From the NCBI GenBank assembly GCA_013399305.1, contig VXAI01000194.1:636245-700244 (forward strand): DNA of 64,000 nucleotides. Reading direction: 5' to 3'. Of this stretch, positions 53,626 through 64,000 are shown piece after piece. The notes beneath the pieces are model-generated. The model was not told where the DNA came from. It made no database searches and was given only the letters and a program-made list of their open reading frames with translations. The first letter of the stretch is position 1, and the number at the start of each line of letters is the position of its first letter. The position numbers and the translations under genes were made by a program. Source of the DNA: Rostratula benghalensis. Its lineage: Eukaryota; Chordata; Aves; Charadriiformes; Rostratulidae.

Positions 53626-53741
53626 TTCCTGACCTGCTCACAGCCCTGCAGGTAACGAGCTCTACTGAATGCTCCACACAGGTTTAAACCCTTGTGCTCT
53701 TGGGACACAGCCCCTGTCCCCAGAGTGGTTGCTCATTCTCA

Positions 53742-53868
53742 GAGAATCACAGAATGGTGTGGGTTAGAAGGGACCTTAAAGCCCCCCCAGTGCCACCCCC
53801 TGCCCTGGGCAGGGACACCTCCCACAGACCAGGTTGCTCCAAGCCCCCTCCAACCTGGCCTTGTACCA
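53742..53868 (-). mobile_element. CR1 LINE 3' fragment
   Basis: Short reverse CR1 (AATCACAGAATGGTGTGGGTT start) about 120 bases from the previous plus-oriented copy, so the two form an inverted pair. Confidence 0.9.
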
Positions 53869-55549
53869 TGGGTTTGGTTTGCTCCCTCTCTTAAAAGCAG
53901 CTTCAGAATTAAGCACAACTTGACAAACCCAGTGCAAACTTGACCCTGCCTAAATCCCAGCACGACACCCTTTAATGCTTTTCCAGAAGAGTTTGCACCA
54001 AATCCCACACTCGGCTCTGCAACCACCCAAATGTGCCACACTTGCCCCTCTTACCTCTGCTGCAGATAGAGGAAATAAAACTCCCAGAGCCTCTACCTTC
54101 TTGATTTAACTCATCAGTACATCCTGGCCCCTTCCTTTTCTCCTTCCCCTTCCTAACTGGGCACAGCTGGGGCTCTGCCACGCTGGTGGGAGCCCCTGCT
54201 TTCTCCCATCCTCCCATGGCTTCAAACAGCAGATGTTTCCACTTCCCTGTTCTGTGGAGCAGGGAACACACGTTGCAACACAGCCTGTTTCTTAAAAAAA
54301 AACACCCAAAGAAACCAAAACCAAAACAATCCCAAAACCAACCAACCAAAAATCACACAAAGAAAAAGAAATAAAGTCACTGAAGCATGAAAACTTGAAT
54401 GAATCTGGGGCTGTATGAAATCTGCAAGTTTGCTGCAGGGTTTCTGCTTGCCTATTTACAGTTATCCAGTGAGGAGTCCCTTGCAGAGCAGATCCCAGTC
54501 CGTGCTGGGGACAGGGGGAGCAATGGCCTCAGCACTGTTTATCAGGAGAAAAGTTGTAATTTTACCAAGAGAGCCCAAAGTCAGGGTAATAACAACTCTC
54601 TGCAGCTCTTTCAGCTGCTTCTGCAGCACCCCCTGGGCAGATGGGGTGCAGGGGGTCGGTGTCACCCAGTGCTGCAGGGGGAACAACTGGGCTCTTTGCC
54701 TTCCCGGCAGCAGTGATGGCACCCCCTGTCCCCAAAGGAGGGGACACTGCTGAAGGACGTGTCCCAGCAGCAGTTTCTGAGCTGGTGTGGGTGTGAGCGA
54801 GGAGGGCGGTGGGTGTCTTGGGGGCTTTAGCTTTACCCAGGCTTGAGGACTCAACTTCAAGCCAGACTTGACCAAGCCACTCACCGAAGAGAAGAGCTTC
54901 CAGCGTTAGGGAGAGGGGGAATAAACCTGCAGAGGGGCTCAGTGCCTGCAGGGAGGGTGCAGGGGGGGCTGCAGCCAGGCAGTAGGTGCAGGAGAAGTCA
55001 CAGAACGTGTATGACCTCGGCACACCTTCCTCTAACTCGCAAATAAAACTTAGTGGTGAAGCTTCCCTTCTAAAATGACGTTTTACCCATTCTTTACAAG
55101 AATCTTGGAGTGTGCAGCAGCAGGTGGCAAACTTCTGCTCTTTGGCAAAGCCCTGGTGCTGTGCGAGCACCTACTTGTTCTGGTGACGACCTGTGCTTTC
55201 ATTGCCAGAAGGAAAACGGGTCCTGCCCTGAGCTGAGGGACCTGGTGCACAAAACCACCGAAGAGAATAAACCAGTTGGGGGGGGGAATGCCTTCAGCAG
55301 CGCCCGGCGCAAGCACCTGGCAAAGGGTTTAATTATTATGTACAACAGCGCTGCGGCCAGGGCTGCGCGCTGGGCTCCTCCGCCCGTCAGGCAGCAGCTA
55401 TGCGGCAGAACAGGCTGCCGGATTAAGGAGTCTCCGGCGAAACCCGCGCTGAGGACATCAGAGGACACCAGCCGAGCCGGGAAGTGAGGGAGCAGTGAGG
55501 GTGGTACCGCGCAGAGCTGCCCGCAGCCTCCCGGGCACGGGCTGCCTGC

Positions 55550-55592
55550 ACCCTCTCTGCCTGCACCTCTGCCTGCACCTCTGCCTGCACCA
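55550..55592. repeat. CTCTGCCTGCAC tandem repeat
   Basis: Three to four copies of a 12-base unit in a GC-rich region. Confidence 0.85.
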
Positions 55593-58500
55593 AGCAAAGC
55601 CACGCAGGGACCCGGCTGCTTCAGGTTAGCACACGAAGGTTCCTTAGGAGCTTGGGGGGTGCTGGGACCCCAGCCCGCAGCCTGGCAGGGGTGCAGGATG
55701 AGTTTCTCTCGCCCCGGTGCCGCGGGCTGCAGGTGAGGGGCCGGGGGCTCGTCAGCCAGCACCCATCGAGCGCCTGCACAGCCTTATCTCTGCCAGGCAG
55801 GTGGGTTAATGTGTAACTCGGCTCTGTTTGGTTAGCCCAGAAAGGCAAAGAAGTCCTGGGATAAGCACAGCTGGGATAAGGATCTGGGCAGCGTGGAGCG
55901 ACGGACGTCCTGGTAAAAAAAGAAAATAATATCGTGATCTCTCTTCCTTCTTGTCCTTCGCTTTCTGTCCCGTTCCTGCTGCATGGGCTGCGGGCGAGGG
56001 GCTGAGCCGCTGCCCGGGTGGGACGTGGGGCTCGGGCACCCGCGGGGGGTAAGGACACGCTTTGCTTTGGAAGGGGAAAGTGGTGGAGGTGTCAGGGGAG
56101 GTGGCCCCAGTGAAGATGGATGAGGTGGTTTGAAGGTGGTGGCGGGAGGGAAGCTGGGGAGACCAAGGTGCCAGCGGGGAGAGACGGGGAAAACTCGTGC
56201 TCAGGACAGCAAACAGCTCGGGCAGCTCCTGCCCACACTTGATTTTCTTGTTTAAACAGCTCTGCCACCATCCCCTCCTCTCGCCCCAAGGTGGGATCCA
56301 TCCTGCTGTGTGCCTGCAGAGCAGGAGCCACAGGGCTGGGACCCACAAATGGTGTTTTTTTACTCTATTTTATCTTTTAAGCTGTCCAGCTCACAGCCCT
56401 TTGGCAGCAGCCGTGAGGCAGGGGGGTGGGGGGGCACGGCTGCTGTGCCTGGGACAGCAGAAATACCACGGTGCTTTACCATCGCTGCAGAGCTGGGACA
56501 CAGCCCTTGCAGTAGTACTGGGCTTAAAAGAAAGTAGCCTCTTCATATAAAGCAATTAGCATTAATTGCTACCCAGCACCTCTTTGATGTCTGAGGGCTC
56601 GGCGAGCTTCGTAAAGGACAGTGATGGCGGCTGTCACAAAACCTGCGTGAATTGGCCTTTTGCTTCAGAGAAAAAGTAGTTTCTTCTGAAAGCATTTTGA
56701 GTGGGGGAAGATACATACACCGTAGAGAAACAAGTTTTCAAGTACCACGTCTTTTGGTTTAAATGCTCAGTCATGTGTTTTAGTTTGTGGCTGAACTGCC
56801 CTGTTATTCAGCAGAAGGAAGGAACAGCAAGACCCTTCTCAATCATAAAATCTGGGATTTTTCAGCACTAATTTTTTTCCCCTTTTCCCGAGTCGGATGA
56901 ACCCATTAGAGCTGTAATTGCATCAGAGAATGAGTGGGCAGGAAAAATGAACTTCTTGTTTCTGCATAGATCCTCTCTGGCCTCTGACGAGCTGCGGGTG
57001 AACTTTGCCTCCCTGCGAGCTGGGGCTCGGCGGGTGCCAAACCGCTTTATGTTTCTGCAAACGCCGCTTCAACCAGGGCAAATTATTTTTTTCTAATGAT
57101 GGTGAGCATCCTGATGGAGGAATTCTCTCTCTGCCCAGCTCCCTGGTTGGACAGGGGATGCTGGCACCGACCGGCTGCTCCAGCTGCAGGGTCAAGCTTG
57201 AGCAAGACTTTCGGTTCCCCAGGGGGGTTTTTCTCTCTCGGATGCGTGGGGCAGGATGGGAGGGGGTGAGGAGCATCGCAGCAATCCCGACCATGCAGGC
57301 GATAGCCTCTTGCTGCTTGGAAATAGGTTCATATTTCACATGGCAAATATTCAGGTGCACGGCAAAACCCTGCACCTTGCAGAAGCCTAAGAACCCCTAA
57401 ACTCAGACAATATCTCTGCTTCTCGAGAGCCAAAAGCTCTGGCCGTAAAGTAGCCCAAATTCAAACAATCAAGGGTATTGCTGTTCCAAAAGCACCATAT
57501 ACTCAAATATAATTTAAGCAGCAAATAATGCAAAGCTGAGACCAAAATACTAAACTCCTCCTGCACGGAAGGATCGGATCTGTCAGGGTGTAGGTGTTGA
57601 AATCTAATTTTTGCGGCATGTTCCAATTACAAAGGAATTCTTTCAGGGTCTAACCCTCTGAACAAGCAGCCAGTTCTGCTCCCTTATCGCTAGATCTAAT
57701 TCCCTGATCCTGCTACAAGAAAGAAAAAAACCCAGCAGCAGTGTGTTCCAGCCAGGTTACAGCACAAAGAGCTCCTCTGTCTTCTGAAGAGCAAATCCTC
57801 TTGCGTGGGTCCGTGTGTGCTGGAGGGGGTGTTTGTTTTGCCGCTCTCCTCAGCCTCTGCAGCCCAGTTCTCCCCCCAAGAATGGGCGGGGAAAGCACAT
57901 AATTGGCGGTGGCAGTGAATTTTGGAAGGTTAATGCTTTACATCCAGAAGTAATTACGCCTTTTGTAGGCTGCTCAGCCTCCCCCCCCCCAGGCAGCGGC
58001 GCTCACTCGGCCAGGCACCCTCTGAGCATAACTGTCCCCTCCACCGCTGGGGACAGTCTCGCTGTTGGAACCCTGATGGCCGGTTGTTTGTCAGGCAGCC
58101 GTTAGGGTGTTCGGGGGTACAGGCTGCATCCAGGAAAGCAGCAGAGGTGCATCACCGTGAGCAGGGGGGACACCTTGGGGTGCTGCCTGCGACACCCCCA
58201 GGGTGGCTGGAAGCATGGGCTGTGGCTGCAGCCCAGGCACGGCTCCCAGCCCGTCCCTGCTCTGTGCAAATCACACCAGGCGTCTGCCCAAACACACCCA
58301 GGTGCACCCCAAAGGGCCAGGGCACCTCCCTGGGGCCAGGGCACCTCGGTGGCCCCTGGGGCAAGACCGGCAGAGGAAGGTGCTCACCAGGAGGAAGGTC
58401 CCAGCAGAGCAGGGCTGTGACGAAGCTGCCACGTTTTGGGCCAGCGTGTTGGGGAGATTGTGAGCCCTGCAGTGGCGTCGCTGGGAGTGGAGGGGGTGGA

Positions 58501-58886
58501 GGAGGGCAGAGGTCCTCTTCGTCAGGGCTGGGATGGGGCTAGGGAATGGGATCGCTGCTGCCAGGCTTACAGCTTCTTCCTCCGGCCCACACCTCTGAGA
58601 TGATCAGATACCCACCAGTGTGATATGGCTGTGGCAGTCCAGAACTTCCTATTCCTTTGAGGAAAACTTCAGTTCCAAGGATGCTGGGTATCTGGTTGCC
58701 CCTTTTCCTGCAGAGAACAGTCTAAGGCAGAGCTTCCATCTTAGCTTGCAGCAGCTTCACAGCCCCCCCTGCCCTCCCTCCAGCTGACCCATGTGTCTGC
58801 ATCACCCCTGGGAGGGGGCTCGCAGCTTAACCCCTCTCCTTTCTTCTGCTTCAGCCGGGATATTGCCCCCCGTGCCAGGGTGTGAT

Positions 58887-58973
58887 ATGCCTAGGAAGGA
58901 GCTGGGGATGGCTGGCTGCAACTCTGGCAGCTGTGACAGCATGGTCAGCACGGCCTCCAACCACTCACAGCAG
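58887..58973 (+). CDS. C1orf116: C1orf116 coding exon 1
   Basis: 29 codons, phase 0 out, donor GTAAGT. ATG chosen because it starts the conserved MPRKEL sequence. The preceding TTCTGCTTCAG suggests that the exon begins upstream as 5' UTR. Confidence 0.85.
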
Positions 58974-61900
58974 GTAAGTGACCCTCTTGTGCTCAACTCA
59001 CCCCTCTCAGCATCTGAGAAAGGATTTTGGTCAGAGCTCTGCTCAAAACCACCCTCCATTAGCGCTTTGGAAGTGCCTGGGGGCCCTGATACAGCATCAT
59101 GCCCAGGGCAGTGCCAGGACCAAATTAATGCCTGCCCCAAAGCACTCCCAGAGCTCCCGTCCTGCCACGTGTGCGGCAGCGACCAGGAGCCTGAGCTCCT
59201 GCAGGGTCTGCTCGGGGAAATGATACCCAGAGCCCAGGGCTCCTGCCTGGCCCAGAGCTGTGCAGGCAGATGGTGCAGGCACTGGGCAGGAGGAGCCCAG
59301 TGAGTTTCCCAGTGAGGGATTAGACCAGTTGGGTAAACTGGGTCAGACTGGCTCCAGCAAGGGTGACTTCACCTGGAAAAGACAGTGCTCCTCCCAGCTG
59401 ACAAGAGATTAATTTCCTAGTTAAGGCAGAGGTGAGTGTGGACCATGGGTGTAGATGTGTAATTTTTCACTATCTGTCCATTAAAAGTTGTTTGTCTCCA
59501 AACACTGATTCCAAGATTGATGGAGTAATTACATCCTGTCTCGCTTGGAGCATAATTGATATGTGCAAGGGCAACGCTCAGTCCTGAACAAGTTTTCCAT
59601 CTGATGTATTGCAAACCAGAACCAAACCCTTTGAAATTTATTAGGGATGGAAAAACTGGTTGCAATATTGCATGGTAAAAGATTTGGATAGGTGTCTCTC
59701 TGCCAAACAGCTCCACCTGGGACAATTTCTCCCCTGTGCTTGTTGATCTGATGCACCCTCCATTCTTTCCTGCACTTCAGGTTTTTTCCTGATGTGTTCC
59801 ATGTGTCACCTTGTAACCTGGCACTTCCACCTCAATTGCATCTCATGAGACCTGAGATACAACAAAAAGGTTAAACAGAATCTTGCTGAGGTGTGAGTGG
59901 GCAAACAAGGAGAAGGACCACCACCCACAGACTTAACCTTCAGTATTTATGATATTTAGACAAGATTCTAAGAGTCAGCATTGCTGGTGGCTGTACCCAT
60001 GGTACCCGTCTGCTCATAGTTCAAAGTAAATGAAAGCATTAAAAAGGCAGAGGCCAAGTTTCCAAGTTAAGAGTAACCTATCTTCTGATGCTCGTAGCAG
60101 GGTGATATAAAAATGACCTTAGGTATATATGTATACTTTTATTTCTTTTTATAGGCAGTTGTTTAGGTTTCTCTAGCTGTCAATACCAAGTTTTGAACAG
60201 CCACTGGCCAAGTCTCCCAGCCAGGAGCTGTCACAGGTCTCTCCTCAGCTCTCAGGGCTGTAATAACACACCTCCATCTCCTACCTGTACTGCCTCTTGC
60301 TTTTCCAGAGCGATAACAGTTACGACTACTTGTCTGTGGAAGAGAAAGAGTGTTTGATGTTCTTAGAAGAAACTATTGGCTCACTGGATGCAGAAGCAGA
60401 CAGCGGGGTCTCCACTGATGAGACTGACCACGTGGAGCCCTCCAAGCAGCCCAGGACGTGGCCTAAGAGAGACTCCATTCCCCGGGGTAAGCTGCAGGCT
60501 CCAGCCTTGTTTGCAACCTACCATGCAAAGGGGCTTTCAGGCAGGGTGGGTTCCCTTGGCAGGCAGGGAAGGAGCATTGCCCCAGTTTTATTCACATGGT
60601 AAGCTAAAGCCAGCTTGTTTTTGTCACTGGTGGGGAGCGGTGGCTGCAGGCAGTGAGGTTGGTGGGGCACCAGCTGCATTTTCCCACTTCTCACAGCCAG
60701 GAGCTGCCTGGCAAAGTCAGCAGAACCACGGGGCAGAGCATCCTTGCTCACGCTCTGAACAGGCTCACACAGGTTGAGAAGGCTCCTTGTTCACAGTGTG
60801 CTCTTGTCAATGCCAAAGTATCTGACTCTCCCAGCTGAGGCCAGGGCAAACTCTACCACAGTCTGGTGTCCTGTGTCCATTTGCAGCACGGTGCCAGACT
60901 TCATATCTCTCTCTTTGTCCAGATTTGGAAAACGGGGCTCCCCACCTGAGCGCAGGTCTGCAGTGTGCACCTGAACAGAAGAGCAATAAGAGCATCCCCA
61001 CCTTCTCAAGCTCAGCTCCAGCAGCGGTTCCAAGCCCAGGCTATTACAGTCTTCCGAGGAACATCACCGGAGCAAACACACAAAGTGCAAACAGAGCTTT
61101 TGACAGCAAAGCAACTGTCTGCATGGTGGAGGAGCCAGTGCCAGTAGGCAAATCTTCACAGGACGTGGCCAAGGATGACAGGCTTGACCAATCCAACACA
61201 AGAAGCCAGATGAAGTCCCTGGAATCTTTGATTATCCAACCTCCAGATCCCTTCCAGGATGACCTGGTGAGCCATGAGTGGTCACGGAGCAATTGCTCAG
61301 TCAAGGAGACCAAGACTTGGACTTCATGGGGCCAGCCAGAGAAATCCATTTTGGAAGAGGCTCCTCAGGAACCAGATGCCAAGCGTGGGCCTCCAACTGC
61401 CCCCAAGCCACGGAAATTGCCACCAAATATTATCCTGAAAACCAGCAAAAACAGCGCAGTGCCACTCGCCACGGAGCCTGGCCAGAAGGTAAAGGCACCA
61501 GCACTGTCCTCGGCTGCCTCTCAGCCCAGCTCTGCCAGTAATGCTGCTGCTGAAAAGGCAAATTCAGGTCATCTTGACCCCAAAGATAGGGAAAAAGCCC
61601 ATCAGGAGGCTTTGGAGAAGCTTGGACTGTCACAGAACAGGAGGGACCCCAGCACCCACCTTCCACCTACCCTCCATGCCACTGGCGAGCCCGAGGGACA
61701 CTGTGGAGCAGTGGAGAGGTCGGTGCCAGGTATCCGGCAGATGAACTTCAAATCCAATACCCTGGAGCGCTCCGGCGTGGGGCTGAGCAGCTACATGAGC
61801 AGCACCAAGGAGCAGAACGTCAAGACCAGCAGCTCCCTGGGCAAGATGTCCTTCATCGAGCGGCTCGCCCCCAGCTTCCTCAGGAGCAGCCGGCCCCGGC

Positions 61901-62115
61901 CGACATCCCTGGTGGCAGGGAAGGACTTTGCTGGGCTGAAGGAGCCAGAGAAGGCTCAGGTGGAGGTGGAGAAGAGCAGCAAGCGGCGATCCCACCCACT
62001 TCAGGGCTTCACCAAACCTCCCCGCTCCAGTGTCAGTGTGAAGATTTCCCCCAAGGGGGCAACCGATGAGAACCGGCGAGAGGCACTGAAGAAGCTCGGT
62101 CTGCTGAAGGAATAG
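58887..62115 (+). CDS. C1orf116: C1orf116/SARG homologue
   Basis: Three coding exons (58887-58973, 60309-60486, 60923-62115) join in phase to 485 codons; human C1orf116 (SARG) has 601. Conserved blocks: an N-terminal MPRKEL...GSCDSMVS, the acidic block EEKECLMFLEETIGSLD with EADSGVSTDE, YYSLPRNI, PKPRKLPPNI, EALEKLGL, RQMNFKSNTLERSGVGLSSY, SRPRPTSL with GKDFAG, and the end SVSVKISPKG...REALKKLGLLKE. SARG is described as an androgen-regulated epithelial protein of unknown biochemical role; the sequence shows no enzyme domain and is Ser/Pro-rich and probably disordered. The position after YOD1 and the shared direction agree with mammalian synteny. Confidence 0.93.
60309..60486 (+). CDS. C1orf116: C1orf116 coding exon 2
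   Basis: 178 nt, phase 0 in and 1 out. Encodes SDNSYDYLSVEEKECLMFLE and the acidic block. Acceptor TTGCTTTTCCAG, donor GTAAGC. Confidence 0.93.
60923..62115 (+). CDS. C1orf116: C1orf116 coding exon 3 (large last exon)
   Basis: 1193 nt after CTCTTTGTCCAG, ending KKLGLLKE then TAG. Carries most of the protein, including the conserved C-terminal 130 residues. Confidence 0.95.
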
Positions 62116-62269
62116 CCCTGTGAGCCACGGGGCTGCTGGAAAAGGGGTTTTTTCATCCCAAGTCCAGGTGCCTTCACTGCCTGTCCTCGGGCAGCATAAC
62201 CATAAGCATCTTCTGCTGTGATCTCCTGCCCCAGCGTCTCAAGAGTGGGACCATGAGAGCTTCACACCA

Positions 62270-62275
62270 AATAAA
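62270..62275 (+). terminator. C1orf116 proximal poly(A) signal
   Basis: AATAAA 155 bases after the stop codon. Confidence 0.6.
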
Positions 62276-62979
62276 GTAGTGCCCCATGTACATAATATTT
62301 TGTGTATAGCAAGTGTATATGAGCTATTTATATAACGAATCACTCAGCACGTGGATAGGACGTATTCTCCTACAAGGTCTTTAAAGCATTTTGGGACTCA
62401 TTGTGCCAGAGAAGCCATGGAATTGGGGGTTTGGCTCATTTTAAAGGGGGTTGCCTGTGGCTAAAGCCTTTCTGGGAAGAACTGCAGGACTCTGCTGCTC
62501 CTTTAGGATTTTTTGGGTTTTTTTTTTTTTTTTTTACTTTCTCAAAGCCTCTGAGGCCTGAGAACTCACCTGCCCCATGAAAGTGCCTCCCAAAAGCCAC
62601 CACTGCCACCTACGAAGCTGTGGGACTGGGGGGCAATGAAGGGGGCTCAGCAACGCTCCCCCCCTCCCCGTGCACGAGTGCTCCTCGTACGGTGCCCACA
62701 CGTGAGGGGCTGCACAGGGTCCTGCTGCCTCCTCTGCTGCCCTGCTCTCCCCTCTCCAGCCCAGGTCAGAAGGTACAGGGACATCCGTGTTCAGCGTGGA
62801 GTGAACCACAGACTGTGTCTCAGTGGCAAAGCCAGAAACACTGCCCAAAACGAGAGATGCAAACCCAAGACAGCGCCATTTCCTTCCCTTTCAAACTCTC
62901 CTCACATCCTTCGGACCCAGCTGATGCTGTCCAGGTGTGATGCTGAACGCCTTTTATAACAAAGTTGGTTTATTTCTGC

Positions 62980-62985
62980 AATAAA
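62980..62985 (+). terminator. C1orf116 distal poly(A) signal
   Basis: AATAAA about 865 bases after the stop codon, within GCAATAAACTTG. A poly-T run near 62515-62536 lies between the two signals. Confidence 0.5.
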
Positions 62986-64000
62986 CTTGTATATGATCAG
63001 GAAATGGTTGTGTAGTGCAGATTTCTGATGAAATTAAAGCTCTGGTAAAGCTAAATATTAAGTTTCAGCCTTCAGTATGTCCTGACTCGAGAAATGCAAG
63101 GGACCCAAGACAGGGCATTGCAAAGGATGAGGTCTCAACCACAGATTTGGGGCTCCTGCACCCAGGGACCCACAGGAGATGGGGTTTTGTGTACGTGCTT
63201 CCCATACAATAGCAAAGTCTTCCGTGGCACTGCTGGGCTGGGACGGGTGACACGGGACCTGCTGCTGCTCCAGTCCATCCCTCCCCCCCTGCACCACCCC
63301 CTGGGGCTGTGGGGACCTTTCCCACAGCAGAGCAGCCGTGTTAGTTGAAAAGCTGCACTAACAAATTAGCTCAAAATCATAATTTTGTTTCCTTCACCAA
63401 AAATATTCTTTCACTCAATCCTGGCTTCCAGTCCTGGACATTTAGAGGCAGGCTCAGCCAATAAAGCAAGCCCTGTTCTTCCTAAGAGCCAATTCAATTC
63501 CAAACCAAGGCAGGCTTTCTTCAGAGAGAGGGGCTGACCCACGGAGGCAACTGCACTAAACAATTTACTGACGTTAATTAACTGCTCACAGCATTAAGAT
63601 GAAGTTGCACTCAGTCGTTTTCCATCGCTGACCTTGCAGCACAATCAGCGTTTCAAGACGGCGTTGTGAATGCTAAACAGGCTCCTGCTGACAGGCCCCA
63701 GAGCCAGGCTGCTCATTCCCCTCTGAGCAGACATTGGCAGGGCTTTGGACAGAAGGGGAGGGCATCCTTCTGCAAAAGCTGCATGGTTTTTCACAACCCC
63801 CCCAGGTAATAGAGATGGGCACAAGGGGAGGGAACAGCACTCACCCACCTCAAGAATCCAAGGAATGCGAGAAAATGAGGCCTGATTAGCTGCACTTCAT
63901 GAAAGCAGGGAAAGGCTTGTTTGTAGTTAAGCAATTAAGTAAATGAGTTCTGGGCTGGCCAGCAGTGGTGCAAAGCCGTGCATCAGGGAGGGGACCAGGA
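62986..64000. other. Spacer after C1orf116
   Basis: No exon recognised. In mammals the next genes are FCAMR/PIGR or FCMR; no immunoglobulin-like exon is visible before the window ends. Confidence 0.45.

Larger units (their letters stand above)
47959..58886. other. Long stretch without recognised coding exons (YOD1 3' UTR and spacer)
   Basis: The first AATAAA is at 48002-48007, only 43 bases after the YOD1 stop; further signals at 48602 and near 49402 would suit the long 3' UTR known for mammalian YOD1. Beyond about 51.4 kb there are CR1 fragments, poly-A runs and GC-rich patches (54.5-56.1 kb and 57.9-58.6 kb) that might include the C1orf116 promoter and a 5' non-coding exon. No protein domain was recognised. 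Confidence 0.45.

Noticed and set aside
54562..56348. Several overlapping minus-strand frames of 140-200 codons
   Set aside because: GC-rich DNA with no recognisable domain, no splice-consistent structure and strong codon-composition bias from the DNA itself.

Overview
The window is vertebrate nuclear DNA, almost certainly from a bird. Introns are short, and at least thirteen fragments of CR1-type LINEs, the dominant avian retrotransposon, are scattered through it. The gene order is that of the mammalian 1q32 regulator-of-complement-activation (RCA) neighbourhood: CD55, C4BPA, PFKFB2, YOD1, C1orf116. I cannot name the species.

Region 1 (2.0-26.7 kb, minus strand) is a complement-regulator cluster. 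From low to high coordinate it holds a CD55/DAF-like gene (four SCR/CCP/sushi domains, a Ser/Thr-rich stalk and a probable GPI-anchor exon), then two tandem C4BPA-like genes. The first C4BPA-like gene (11.4-17.7 kb) has six SCRs. The second (18.9-26.7 kb) has ten. Both end in a C4BP alpha-type oligomerisation tail. They share a block of 596 bp with one mismatch that runs across an intron, which looks like recent gene conversion. The shorter gene carries two decayed SCR exons where the longer one has intact SCR2 and SCR3. No C4BPB was found.

Region 2 (29.8-46.3 kb, minus strand) is PFKFB2, the bifunctional 6-phosphofructo-2-kinase/fructose-2,6-bisphosphatase. Thirteen coding exons with consistent phases are placed. 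The last coding exon, which in mammals carries the phosphorylated C-terminal tail, was not found and may lie in or near the 355-bp assembly gap at 36738-37092. A long 3' UTR probably occupies much of 29.8-38 kb.

Region 3 (46.3-64 kb, plus strand) holds YOD1, a two-exon OTU deubiquitinase that shares a 300-bp CpG-rich bidirectional promoter with PFKFB2. That promoter has three ATGCAAAT octamers, two CCAAT boxes, a TCTCGCGAGA palindrome and tandem ETS sites. About 11 kb without a recognised gene follows, then the C1orf116/SARG orthologue in three coding exons.

The RCA products would act outside cells: CD55 speeds decay of C3/C5 convertases on the surface, and C4BP is a secreted multimer that binds C4b. 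PFKFB2 sets fructose-2,6-bisphosphate levels, and YOD1 works with p97/VCP in the cytosol. Exon boundaries come from reading GT-AG sites and checking that phases join. No alignment or transcript data were available.
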